From NCBI GenBank assembly GCA_944415565.1, contig CALYBQ010000010.1:62001-126000 (forward strand): a stretch of 64,000 nucleotides of DNA, written 5' to 3'. This document shows positions 16,796-26,400 of this stretch, piece after piece (the stretch's first letter is position 1; every line of letters starts with the position of its first letter). A program made the position numbers and the translations under genes. The DNA comes from an uncultured Rikenellaceae bacterium. Its GTDB lineage: Bacteria > Bacteroidota > Bacteroidia > Bacteroidales > Rikenellaceae. The notes below the pieces were generated by a model that was not told the DNA's origin, did not search any database, and saw only the letters and a list, made by a program, of their open reading frames with translations.

Positions 16796-17932
16796 TCAGA
16801 TTAGTTCTTTGATCTTTTTTTCGAGCTCTTTGCCGAACAGGTCTTTGCCCGTTATGTTGCCGTCGCGTCCTATTATGAAATTGGCCGGAAGACTCTTTAT
16901 ATTGTAGCGTCCCACTATCGTGCTCATGGCGCCGCGAGGATCGTTTACACTTATCCAAGGAAGCTGCTGTGTGGTTACGGCCGATACCCACGCATGTTTC
17001 ACTCCATCCAACGATATTTGGTATATCTCCAAACCTTGGTCGGCGTATTTTGTGTAAATGGCCTTCATCTCGGCGTTGTTGATAGCGCTGTTCGGAATGT
17101 CGGTAGTCCAGAAATCGAGTACGATGACCTTGCCGTCGAGATCGGATAGCCTGTGTTTCTTGCCGTAAATGTCATTCAGTTCGATGTCCGGGTATTTTGT
17201 GGTCTCGTTCGACATCTTATCCGTTATCATGTCGGAGAGTCCGCGTTTCGATTCCATAGCTTTGATGGTCTCGCGTAATGTAGCCACGTAAGGGGATGAC
17301 GGGTAGCGCGCTCCGGCCGAGTCGGCAACTGTTCGGAAGTAGATTATGTCGTTCGCATTACTTACGAGCCTGTCGCTCGGGAGCTGCTGGTACAGGGCGT
17401 AGAGCGACGCAATCGAGCCGGGATCGGCTATTATGAACTTTATCTGCTCCTGTTTCGATGCGTAATATTGTTTCGCATAAGCGGTCGAGATGGCCCTGCG
17501 CTCCGAGGGATCGGCTTTGTCGAACGCCGATCTGATGGAGTCCAGTTTGTATTTTCCCGATGCCATTATTTTCCTCAATGTCTGCATCCGCTCCGAACCT
17601 TCAGAGCCTTGTACGGAATACTCTCCCGACGTTTTGGCGGGAATGTCTATCGTTACATCCTCTCCGGACGACAAGAGAAGGGCTATGAAGCCGTCTTTGT
17701 CGCGCACGTTATATATAATAGGTGTTTCGATACCCGATACCTTGAACCGGAAGCGGCCGTTGCTGTCGGTTGTGGTGGAGTCCGTTATTGTACTGTTTCC
17801 GGGCATGATCTTCTCCAGATATACCGTCTCTTTGTCCGATGCACCGATGCGTCCCGATACTACGGCTTTGTCCCGTGAACAGGAGCACGACAATATCAAT
17901 ATGGCGGCCGAGGCTGCGAAAATGTTTCTCAT
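16796..17932 (-). CDS. TlpA/thioredoxin-like lipoprotein with DUF4369-like N-terminus, lacking CxxC
   Basis: 378 residues from the ATG at 17932 with a lipoprotein signal (lipobox LILSC, Cys16). Residues about 24-115 form a DUF4369-like beta domain (VVSGRIGASDKETVYLEK), a helical middle follows, and a thioredoxin-like AhpC/TlpA domain covers about 247-378. In that domain the redox motif expected after DFW is missing: the segment reads DFWTTDIPNS, so the two cysteine positions are Ile279 and Ser282. The cis-proline loop SLPANF (Pro349) and the final strands are kept. Dithiol exchange is therefore unlikely; a chaperone, scaffold or binding role is possible. Neighbours are lpxH and thyA-folA, which do not explain it. 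Confidence 0.8.
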   Translation of the reverse strand: MRNIFAASAAILILSCSCSRDKAVVSGRIGASDKETVYLEKIMPGNSTITDSTTTDSNGRFRFKVSGIETPIIYNVRDKDGFIALLLSSGEDVTIDIPAKTSGEYSVQGSEGSERMQTLRKIMASGKYKLDSIRSAFDKADPSERRAISTAYAKQYYASKQEQIKFIIADPGSIASLYALYQQLPSDRLVSNANDIIYFRTVADSAGARYPSSPYVATLRETIKAMESKRGLSDMITDKMSNETTKYPDIELNDIYGKKHRLSDLDGKVIVLDFWTTDIPNSAINNAEMKAIYTKYADQGLEIYQISLDGVKHAWVSAVTTQQLPWISVNDPRGAMSTIVGRYNIKSLPANFIIGRDGNITGKDLFGKELEKKIKELI

Positions 17933-17955
17933 TGCATACTTTTCTTGATGGGTAA

Positions 17956-17963
17956 CAAATATA
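17956..17963 (-). promoter_or_regulatory. -7 box (TATATTTG) for the TlpA-like/lpxH/thyA/folA run
   Basis: Perfect TAnnTTTG match on the minus strand 23 bases before the ATG at 17932. Confidence 0.45.
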
Positions 17964-18324
17964 CGCAATTTATTTATATGTAGTGCCGGCATGAAAAAGT
18001 GTAAAAAACAACGAGGTATGTATGTGCAGACGGTCTTGACGGCCGGAGGAGGGATGGTATTGTCGTTTACGATGTCTGGATGGGGACGTATTGTCGTATT
18101 TCGAGTCGATCGGCTGGGGCCGTTTCCTCAGTTGTGGAAAACGAATCTTTGACGTGTGTTAATTTTTTGCTAATTCGATAGTTAGGTGTTGCGAACGCTG
18201 TAAATTTGCCGAGATTTGTAGTGAAAACATCTGTGCTGTCGGCCGATTCGGATGGCTCTTTAGGCAATTCTTGAATAATGCGCGAATAATGCGAAAGATG
18301 AGGCGCTTTTTGTTGTCAAATCAT

Positions 18325-18355
18325 TTTGAATAGAGCGAAATTAGTTTTATATTTA
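18325..18355 (+). promoter_or_regulatory. Promoter of the glycogen gene cluster
   Basis: TTTG at 18325-18328, then exactly 19 bases, then TATATTTA at 18348-18355, one base off the -7 consensus. The ATG is 38 bases downstream. Confidence 0.55.
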
Positions 18356-18393
18356 CTTCATAACAAAACAGATAATATTTAAAAAATTTAATA

Positions 18394-20442
18394 ATGTCAT
18401 TGCTTAAATTTGATAAGAGTGAGTTGGGGAATCTGGAGTATTCGCTTCAGCGCGAAATGCTCAGTACCAACCGCGCGGGTGGATATATGAGCACCACGAT
18501 AGTGTGTTGCAATACGAGAAAATATCACGGTCTTATGGTGGGGCCTGTCGAGGCGTTCGGCGATGAGCATAACTACGTGCTGCTCGCTACGCTCGACGAA
18601 ACGGTGGTGCAGCACGATCAATCGTTCAATCTTGCCATACATCGTTTCCCCGGAGTCTATGAGCCCAGAGGACACAAATATATTACGGATTTCGAATACA
18701 CCCCCACGCCAACAATAACATATCGTGTCGGGGGTGTAGTTTTGAAAAAAGAGATGCTGTGGATTCACTCCCGGATGAGATTGATGATACGCTATACACT
18801 GCTTGAGGCAAAGTCTCCGACAAAGTTGCGTTTGCGCCCGTTCCTCGCTTTCCGCGACTCGCATACGGTGGGTAAGGCCAATATGACGGCTGACGTGCAC
18901 AGCTATCCCGTTCCCAAAGGTGTGAAGTGTCGGTTGTACGGAGGGTTTCCGTGGCTTAACATGCAGGTGGAGCCGGATGCAGAATTCGTAGCGGCTCCGG
19001 ATTGGTATTACAATTTCGAGTATCCGGTTGAACAGGATAGGGGTTATCCGTTTCAAGAAGACCTGCTCACTCCGGGATATTTCGAGTTGGACATAAAGAA
19101 AGGACAGAGCATAATCTTTTCCGCGTGTACGGACGAGTGCGACGAGGAGAACCTTGAGAAATGTTTCGATGAAGAGCTTTCTAAACGTTCGAACAAGATA
19201 GATTTCCTTTCGTGTATGCGTCATTCGGCCCGCCAGTTCGTGGTGCGGCACGGCAATAAGACTGAGGTCGTGGCCGGATACCCGTGGTTCGGACGTTGGG
19301 GGCGCGATACTTTCATTGCGCTTCCGGGGATTACCCTCGCGCAGGGCAATGTCCAAGCGTGCCGGGACGTTATAGATACTCTGGTCGGAGAGATGCAGGA
19401 CGGTCTGTTCCCCAACATGGGGTCGGCCTATAATTCGGTGGATGCGCCGATGTGGTTCTTTTTCGTGCTCCAGCAGTTGGAGAAGCATGTGGGGGCGGAA
19501 GAGGTGTGGAAGTCCTATGGCAAATATATGAAAGAGGTGCTGGAGGCATACAGGCGTGGGATCGGCCCTTATGTTGCTTTGCATACCAACGGGCTCGTGT
19601 GGGCGTCTCACCCGACGCTCGCCATGACGTGGATGGACGCCGTGGTGGACGGTCGGCCGGTTACGGGTCGTGACGGGTATCAGGTGGAGATCAATGCGCT
19701 GTGGTATAATGCCGTTTGCTATACTTTGGAGCTCGCACGTAAATTTAAGGACGAAAAACTCGTGGCGGAATGGGGCTGTATGCCCGACGTCATACGGGAG
19801 TCGTTCGTAAGTAAGTTCTGGTGCGATGCCGAAGGATTTCTTGCGGATTATGTAGATGACAACGGACAGAATACGTTTATTCGTCCGAATCAGGTTGTGG
19901 CATGTTCGTTGCCATACAAAATGATCGGAGAGGATAAGATCGCTCAAGTTCTGGATGTGGTGAAATTGCATTTGCTTACACCGCGCGGCCTGCGTACGCT
20001 TTCGCCCGGCAACCCGTTTTACCAAGGACACTACGGCGGCGACCAGCCTACGCGCGACAGGCAGTACCATCAGGGGACCGTATGGCCGTGGCCTTTGGAG
20101 CACTACGTCTCGGCGTGCTTCCAGCTTTACGGAAAGGCGTTCCTGAATACGGCCAAGGAGATATTAGCGGGATTCGACGAGGATATAACGATGTACGGTA
20201 TCGGGTCGGTGGCCGAGGTTTACGACGGCGACCCTCCACATTCGCCGGGCGGATCACCGTCGCAGGCTTGGAGCGTCGGTGCGATACTGCGTATAAACGA
20301 AATGATAGAGGAGTACGAAAGCGATAAGAATGGTAAGAAGCCTTCCGGAAAGACATACGGCGCGAAGACCGGTACAAGCAAGGCGGCAGATAAGGGCAAG
20401 TCGAAAGCCCCGGCGAAAAAGAGCGCTACGAAACGCAGTTGA
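18394..20442 (+). CDS. Glycogen debranching enzyme (amylo-alpha-1,6-glucosidase, GH133-like) with basic tail
   Basis: 682 residues. The N-terminal beta domain of bacterial debranching enzymes (about 10-260, REMLSTNRAGGYMSTTIV and NTRKYHGLMVGP) is followed by the (alpha/alpha)6 barrel. The catalytic acid region is FGRWGRDTFIALPG with Asp305, and the second acid lies in the YHQGTVWPWPLEHYV segment. It removes alpha-1,6 branch stubs from glycogen. Unusually, the last 35-40 residues (from about 645) leave the fold and become Lys/Ala/Ser/Gly-rich, like a histone H1 tail. First gene of the cluster with a GT4 transferase and GH57 enzyme; its promoter is at 18325-18355. Confidence 0.88.
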   Translation: MSLLKFDKSELGNLEYSLQREMLSTNRAGGYMSTTIVCCNTRKYHGLMVGPVEAFGDEHNYVLLATLDETVVQHDQSFNLAIHRFPGVYEPRGHKYITDFEYTPTPTITYRVGGVVLKKEMLWIHSRMRLMIRYTLLEAKSPTKLRLRPFLAFRDSHTVGKANMTADVHSYPVPKGVKCRLYGGFPWLNMQVEPDAEFVAAPDWYYNFEYPVEQDRGYPFQEDLLTPGYFELDIKKGQSIIFSACTDECDEENLEKCFDEELSKRSNKIDFLSCMRHSARQFVVRHGNKTEVVAGYPWFGRWGRDTFIALPGITLAQGNVQACRDVIDTLVGEMQDGLFPNMGSAYNSVDAPMWFFFVLQQLEKHVGAEEVWKSYGKYMKEVLEAYRRGIGPYVALHTNGLVWASHPTLAMTWMDAVVDGRPVTGRDGYQVEINALWYNAVCYTLELARKFKDEKLVAEWGCMPDVIRESFVSKFWCDAEGFLADYVDDNGQNTFIRPNQVVACSLPYKMIGEDKIAQVLDVVKLHLLTPRGLRTLSPGNPFYQGHYGGDQPTRDRQYHQGTVWPWPLEHYVSACFQLYGKAFLNTAKEILAGFDEDITMYGIGSVAEVYDGDPPHSPGGSPSQAWSVGAILRINEMIEEYESDKNGKKPSGKTYGAKTGTSKAADKGKSKAPAKKSATKRS

Positions 20443-20568
20443 TAGGTTTGCATAGGTATAGTTGACATTACTGTTTACTATTCCGTCGTTATCGGTAAAT
20501 GCGGCCTATTTATGGTAAAAGTGAGGATGTAGGGATTACGATATAGAAAAGATAAAACATAATATATT

Positions 20569-21861
20569 ATGAGAGTTTTAATGTTCGGGTGGGAATTCCC
20601 GCCTCATATAGCTGGCGGGCTTGGAACGGCATGCTACGGACTGACGAAAGGGCTGGCCAAGCATGATGTCAAGGTGATATTCGTCATGCCGCATGCGACA
20701 GGCAATGAGGACCAGCGTTTCGTCAGGGTGGTAAACGCCAGCGATGTGGATGCGACGTATGGCGATTTCGGGAAAGAGTTCATTCCCGGAGACATGACGT
20801 TCATACATATAGATTCCAATATGGTCCCTTATATCTCTCCTGAGGAGTTCGAGGCGGAGAGGGTGAAGTCGCAGCAAACAGAGGGTCGTGTGACGCAGCA
20901 TGGCGACGTTTGGCGCGAGAGGTACAATTTCTCGGGACGTTACGGAGCCAACCTCATGGAAGAGGTGGCGAGATATGCGGTCGTGGCGGCCGAGGTCGCC
21001 CGTCAGTTGGAAGGACAGTTCGATGTGATACATGCACACGACTGGCTGACCTATTACGCCGGGATGGCTGCCAAGCAGGTTTCGGGCAAACCGTTGGTGG
21101 TGCACATACATGCTACGGAGTTCGACCGGAGCGGCGAGAACGTCAATCAGTCGGTATATAATATAGAGAGGGCCGGCATGGAGGCTGCGGATAGGGTTAT
21201 CGCCGTGAGCAATCTGACGCGGAATATCGTTACCAGCCGTTATGGGATAGATCCGTCGAAAGTTGTGACGGTGCATAATGCCGTTACGTTCGGGGTGGAT
21301 TCGTGGAAAGATTTCGAACGAGGCGTAGACGATAAGATCGTGACGTTCCTCGGCCGTATAACATACCAGAAAGGACCGGACTATTTTGTCGAAGCCGCCG
21401 CTAAGGTATTGAAGAAGGTCCCTAACGTGAGGTTCGTAATGGCCGGTAGCGGCGATATGATGAACCATGTCGTGCGGCGTGTCGCGAAACTCGGCATAGC
21501 CGACAGGTTTCATTTTACAGGATTCCTGAAAGGGGACGATGTGCAGAAAATGTTTGCTATGAGCGACGTATATATAATGCCTTCGGTAAGCGAACCTTTC
21601 GGTATATCGCCTCTTGAGGCTATGAAATCGAACGTGCCTGTGATAATCTCGAAGCAGTCGGGTGTTGCCGAAGTGCTCGATTATGCCGTCAAGGTCGATT
21701 ATTGGGATGTCGATGCTATGGCGGATGCAATATATGCGCTGATACAGTATCCGGCACTCGGAAAGATGTTTGCACGTAAGGGTTTGCAGGAGGTGACAAG
21801 CCTCAAGTGGGACAACGCCGCTGAAAAAGTCAAGGAGATTTACGAATCGGTAAGCCAGTAA
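20569..21861 (+). CDS. GT4-type glycosyltransferase (glycogen synthase-like)
   Basis: 430 residues with two Rossmann-like domains (GT-B fold). The N-terminal domain starts with VLMFGWEFPPHIAGGLGTACYGLTKGLA, the acceptor-side glycine loop, and carries VIHAHDWLTYYAG. The C-terminal donor domain has GRITYQKGPDYFVEAA, and the EPFGISPLEAMKSNVPVI motif (the EX7E retaining motif) for the nucleotide-sugar. The family is retaining; the cluster with a debranching enzyme and a GH57 protein suggests an alpha-1,4-glucan synthase acting in glycogen metabolism, which is inference. A separate GT3-type synthase is encoded nearby in the fusion at 23412-27671, so this one may have a different primer or donor. 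126 bases after the debranching gene. Confidence 0.85.
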   Translation: MRVLMFGWEFPPHIAGGLGTACYGLTKGLAKHDVKVIFVMPHATGNEDQRFVRVVNASDVDATYGDFGKEFIPGDMTFIHIDSNMVPYISPEEFEAERVKSQQTEGRVTQHGDVWRERYNFSGRYGANLMEEVARYAVVAAEVARQLEGQFDVIHAHDWLTYYAGMAAKQVSGKPLVVHIHATEFDRSGENVNQSVYNIERAGMEAADRVIAVSNLTRNIVTSRYGIDPSKVVTVHNAVTFGVDSWKDFERGVDDKIVTFLGRITYQKGPDYFVEAAAKVLKKVPNVRFVMAGSGDMMNHVVRRVAKLGIADRFHFTGFLKGDDVQKMFAMSDVYIMPSVSEPFGISPLEAMKSNVPVIISKQSGVAEVLDYAVKVDYWDVDAMADAIYALIQYPALGKMFARKGLQEVTSLKWDNAAEKVKEIYESVSQ

Positions 21862-21882
21862 GCTATAAAATTATAAAATATT

Positions 21883-23118
21883 ATGAAGACGATCTGTTTC
21901 TATTTTCAAATACACCAACCCCTCAGGCTGAAGACATACAGGTTCTTCAATATGGGTAAGGATCACTACTATCTCGACGATGTTGCGAACAGTACTATTA
22001 TGCGTAAAGTGGCGAACAGGTGTTATCTGCCGATGAACTCGCTGCTTCTTAAATTGATAAAGCAGCATAAGGGCGCATTCCGCATCAGTTTCTCCATGTC
22101 CGGACTGGCCGTAGAGCAGTTCAGGGAGTATGCGCCGGAGGTATTGGACAGTTTCCGTGAACTTGCGGCTACCGGTTGTGTAGAGTTCCTCGGCGAAACT
22201 TACGCTCATTCGTTGGCGTCTCTCATAGACAATGACGAATTTGTAGACCAGATAAAGAAGCACTCGGCTATGATAAAGAAGGAGTTCGGAATGAAACCGA
22301 CTACCTTCAGAAATACCGAGCTCATATACTCCGATACCATAGGCGAGACAGTGGCGTCGCTTGGTTTCAAAGCCATGCTCGCCGAGGGGGCCAAACATAT
22401 TCTGGGGTGGAAAAGCCCGAATTTCGTATACGCCAACGCTATCGACCAGAAATTGCGCCTGTTGTTGCGTAACTATAAATTGAGTGACGACATAGCTTTC
22501 CGGTTCTCGGACAGGGGGTGGAACGAATGGCCGCTTACGGTGGACAAGTTCATCAGTTGGATTACCCCGGAAGACGTACCGGGGGAGATTGTAAACCTGT
22601 TCATGGACTACGAGACGTTCGGGGAGCATCAGGATGCGTCTACCGGCATCTTCGACTTCATGGCCTATCTGCCAAAGGCTGCGTTGGCCACTAAGAAGAT
22701 CAAGTTCGCTACCTGTTCCGAAACTGCGGCCGCACATCAGCCAGTGGCGGTGCTTTCGTCTCCGCATCCCATGTCGTGGGCGGACGAGGAGCGCGACGTT
22801 ACGGCATGGCTCGGGAACGAGTTGCAGAACGAGGCGTTCAATAAGCTGTATTCGTTGCGCCCGTCGGTTAAGGCGATTGGCTCGAAAGATTTCGACTATG
22901 TGTGGAACTTCATGCAGAGCTCGGACCACTTCTACTATATGGCTACGAAATGGCTGTCCGACGGTGACGTGCATAAATATTTCAACCCTTACGAGTCGAG
23001 TTACGAGTCGTTTATAAACTATATGAACGTCCTTAGCGATTTCGCGATAGAGCTCGATAAGAAGAAAGAGGAATTGGGCAAATCGGCAAGAAAATCGAAA
23101 TCGGTGTCGCATGCTTAG
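21883..23118 (+). CDS. GH57 family glucan-active enzyme (alpha-amylase/4-alpha-glucanotransferase type)
   Basis: 411 residues, an intracellular GH57 member (no signal peptide). FYFQIHQPLRLKTYRFF near the N-terminus is conserved region 1. TFRNTELIYSD gives the likely nucleophile Glu146, and FMDYETFGEHQ the likely acid/base Asp242. WADEERDVTAWLGNELQNEA is the fifth conserved region. The barrel is followed by a helical C-terminus ending in a basic tail. It acts on alpha-1,4-glucan; whether as amylase or as glucanotransferase is open. It is 21 bases after the GT4 gene, so almost certainly cotranscribed with the debranching enzyme and transferase. A terminator follows at 23150-23180. Confidence 0.88.
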   Translation: MKTICFYFQIHQPLRLKTYRFFNMGKDHYYLDDVANSTIMRKVANRCYLPMNSLLLKLIKQHKGAFRISFSMSGLAVEQFREYAPEVLDSFRELAATGCVEFLGETYAHSLASLIDNDEFVDQIKKHSAMIKKEFGMKPTTFRNTELIYSDTIGETVASLGFKAMLAEGAKHILGWKSPNFVYANAIDQKLRLLLRNYKLSDDIAFRFSDRGWNEWPLTVDKFISWITPEDVPGEIVNLFMDYETFGEHQDASTGIFDFMAYLPKAALATKKIKFATCSETAAAHQPVAVLSSPHPMSWADEERDVTAWLGNELQNEAFNKLYSLRPSVKAIGSKDFDYVWNFMQSSDHFYYMATKWLSDGDVHKYFNPYESSYESFINYMNVLSDFAIELDKKKEELGKSARKSKSVSHA

Positions 23119-23149
23119 TGCTGCATGCCTATTTTGAATAATGTATACA

Positions 23150-23180
23150 ACCCCTGTCGTAATTACGGCGGGGGTATTTT
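23150..23180 (+). terminator. Terminator after the GH57 gene
   Basis: A stem of acccctgtcg with cggcgggggt (with G-U pairs) around TAATTA, followed by ATTTTA. It closes the plus-strand glycogen cluster. Confidence 0.65.
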
Positions 23181-23358
23181 ATGTTTGCGATGTCTTGTCG
23201 GGGTAACTCACGGTTCGGGATTATGTTTCCGAGTTTTGGTCAAGAGTTTCGGATCGCGTTATAATTTGTCGCGTTGTCGTTAGCGTGGCGGGCAGCGGTG
23301 AAAAATCAATCAAGCTCTGTGCCCACGAGCGTTGTTCAACGAGGTGTTGTTTGTAAAT

Positions 23359-23391
23359 ATTATCGCCCGACTCAACGAGCCGGGCGATAAT
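23359..23391 (-). terminator. Terminator after the synthase-phosphorylase fusion gene
   Basis: A perfect 11-bp stem (23359-23369 with 23381-23391, core tatcgcccg / cgggcgata) with an 11-base loop; minus-strand sequence after it is AT-rich (atttac). It lies 20 bases past the stop of the minus-strand gene. Confidence 0.7.
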
Positions 23392-23411
23392 TGTAAATGT
23401 CGGGCAGAGCT

Positions 23412-26400
23412 TTAAGCCCATTTTACGAGGGCGAAGTCCATGCGGTGCGGAAGCTGCGGGTTTTTAGGATATACCCTAACCGCGATGTCGAACGATCCGG
23501 TCTTGTCCGGAACCATATTGAGCTTGTACAAAGCATGGCTGCCTTCCGTGCTCACGCATGAGAGTTGGTGGGTTTCGTCTATCTTGATCTTCCCTCCGGT
23601 ATCTATCTGGCGTGCCACCACGAGTTCCACTCCTATGTCGTCTGGTTTCAGCCCGTCTATGTCGAGCAGAACCTCTACCTGATAGTTGGAGTCGAGCAGG
23701 AATGCTCCTTTCCCCATGTCGAATTGCTTGACGTCTAGGATCTTCACCTTGTCCCATGCGTTGCTGACGCGGCGTTTCCATGCCGCTATTTGGCGGGCGA
23801 GGGTGAAGTCGTTGGACACCATCTTCTTGTTACGCTCGTACAGCTTGCCGTAGAAACGCTCCTCGTAGTCGGTCAGCATTCGGTTCGTCGTGAAGTTCGA
23901 TGCTATTTCGGATATACATTTCTTGATAGCTGCAATCCAACCGTAAGGGATATTGTTGCTGTCGCGTTTGTAGTAAAGCGGTGCTATCTGCTCCTTGATG
24001 GTCGTGTATATCATTTCGGCGTCCAGTTCGTTCTGGAAACTCTGGTCTTCGTACGAACGCTCCATAGGCAGCATCCATCCGGCGCCCTCCTTGTAGCCTT
24101 CGACCCACCAGCCGTCCAGTACGCTGAAGTTGAGTACACCGTTCATTACGGCCTTTTCACCGCTGGTCCCCGAAGCCTCCTGCGGGCGGGTGGGCGTGTT
24201 AAGCCATACGTCTACGCCGTGTACCATCTTGCGGGCCAGCGCCATGTCGTAGTTCTGAAGGAAGATGATCTTACCTGCGAACTGTGGCATCGCCGACACC
24301 TCTACTATCCTCTTTATAAGGTCCTGCCCCGGCTTGTCGTTCGGGTGTGCCTTGCCGGCGAATACGAACTGTACCGGTTGTTCCGGATTGTTAACTATCT
24401 TATCGAGACGTTCGAGGTTGGTGAATAACAGGTGCGCGCGTTTGTATGTCGCGAAACGGCGTGCAAAACCGATGGTGAGTACATCGGGTTTGACGGAATC
24501 GACTATCTTGACCACTTGGCGCGGCGATGCGAACAAGAGTTGTTTCGGGTCGGCCATGCGGCGTTTTATGTAGCGGATGAGCTTTTCTTTCAGTACTATA
24601 CGCTCTTTCCACAGCTCCTCGTCTGCGATCTCGTACACCTTCTTCCATGCCGGAATGTCGTACTGCTGGTTGGAGAATCCTTCCGGGAAATGGCGCAGGT
24701 ACAACTTTTTGAGGTTGGGGGCGGTCCATGTCGGGAAGTGTACGCCGTTCGTGACGTACCCTATGTGCAGTTCGTCGTGGAAATATCCTGGCCACATGCC
24801 GCCGAGAATATCTTTGGTAACCTCTCCGTGCAACCAGCTCACGCCGTTGACCTCCTGTGACAGGTTGCAGGCGAGAAAGCTCATTGAGAATTTCTCGTTC
24901 GGGTCGTTCGGGTTTGTCTTTCCGAGATTGATGTATTGTTCCCACGTAATATCCAGCCTTTCGGGGTAGTGTGCCATGTATTGGCGTATCATGGATTCGG
25001 GGAATGCATCGTGTCCGGCCGGAACCGGCGTGTGTGTGGTGAACAGCGACGACGAACGCACGACTTCGAGTGCCTCGCTGAACGAGAGCCTGTTCTTGCG
25101 TATGAGGTTGTGTATGCGCTCTATGCCTATGAACGCTGCGTGTCCTTCGTTGCAGTGGTATACGTCTTGTTTGATGCCGAGTTCGTTGAGCGCCCTGATG
25201 CCGCCGATCCCGAGAAGTATCTCCTGTTTGAGCCTGTTCTCCCAGTCGCCGCCGTAGAGATAGTGCGTGATCGAGCGGTCTTCGGCGAGGTTCAGATCGT
25301 GGTCGGTGTCAAGCAGGTAAAGGTCAGTGCGGCCCACTTCGCATTTCCAGATACGGGCGGTAACTGTCCTTCCGGGGAAAGAGATGTGGATGCTTGCCCA
25401 ATTACCGTCAGCATCACGTACCGGGGATATGGGGAGTTTGAAGAAATTTTGCGGCTCGTATGCGGCTTCTTGAGCCCCTTGTGCCGACAACTTCTGCGTG
25501 AAATAGCCGTAGCGGTAGAGCAGACCGACCCCTATCATGGGGACGTTCTTGTCGCTGGCTTCCTTGAGGTAGTCGCCGGCGAGTATGCCGAGACCGCCGG
25601 AATATATCTTCAGGGAACTGTGGAGCCCGTATTCCATGCTGAAGTAGGCTATCTTAGGACCTTTGGCGTTCTTTTTCTCGGCCATGTATGCGTTGAAGAC
25701 TTCGTAAACGGCGTCCATCTTTGCGAGGAATTCCGTATCGTTCTCCAGCTCCTTGATGCGTTTGACGTCCACGAGGTCGAGGAGCGCTATCGGATTGCGT
25801 TCCGTCTTGGCCCAGAGCGTGTGGTCGATGTAGTCGAAAAGTTCGTGAGCACCCGACGTCCACGACCACCACAGGTTGCGTGACAGAACTTCGAGAGGGT
25901 GCAACCTTTTTGGAAGCGCCTTTTCTATCATTAACCGCGTCCACGATGGCTTGTTGCTAACCAATTGCTGGCGGACGAAATTTATCTGTTCGTGGTGTGC
26001 GCCGCCGCCTTCGTATATGATCCTGTTGGTGCGGGTCGATGCGTTTTCGAGCGCTGTTTTGTAGGCGTCAGCGTAGTATTCTATTAGGTTGTCCCACAGT
26101 GCCGTTTGCGATATGGCCAATGCAGATGCCCTGCATGCGGCGTAGTCCTTGGCGCTCATCGAACTGTATTTGATGATGGATGCGGCTATGTGGTCCACGA
26201 CTTCGTTGTCGTTCGTATCGGTGCGCGGAATAACCTCGACGCCTTTATGCTCTTTCTCATGGCTGTCTACCCACAGGCCGAAACCTGCCAGCGATGTAGT
26301 GATGGTCGGGACCGAGAAGGCGACGCTTTCGAGCGGTGTGTATCCCCAAGGTTCGTAATACGACGCGAAGACGGTGATGTCCATGCCCGCGAGCAACTCG

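Larger units (their letters stand above)
17933..18393. other. Intergenic region between divergent operons
   Basis: 461 bases with no credible gene; a 66-codon minus-strand frame at 18067-18267 has no start signal or family likeness. It holds the TATATTTG box at 17956-17963 (minus), a TAAATTTG at 18201-18208 (plus, no matching -33), and the better plus-strand promoter at 18325-18355. Confidence 0.6.

Noticed and set aside
18067-18267. 66-codon minus-strand frame in the large intergenic region
   Set aside because: No start signal, no hydrophobic or conserved segment, and atypical composition.
18397-20103. 568-codon minus-strand frame
   Set aside because: Antisense shadow of the glycogen debranching enzyme; rich in Arg/His with no recognisable domain.
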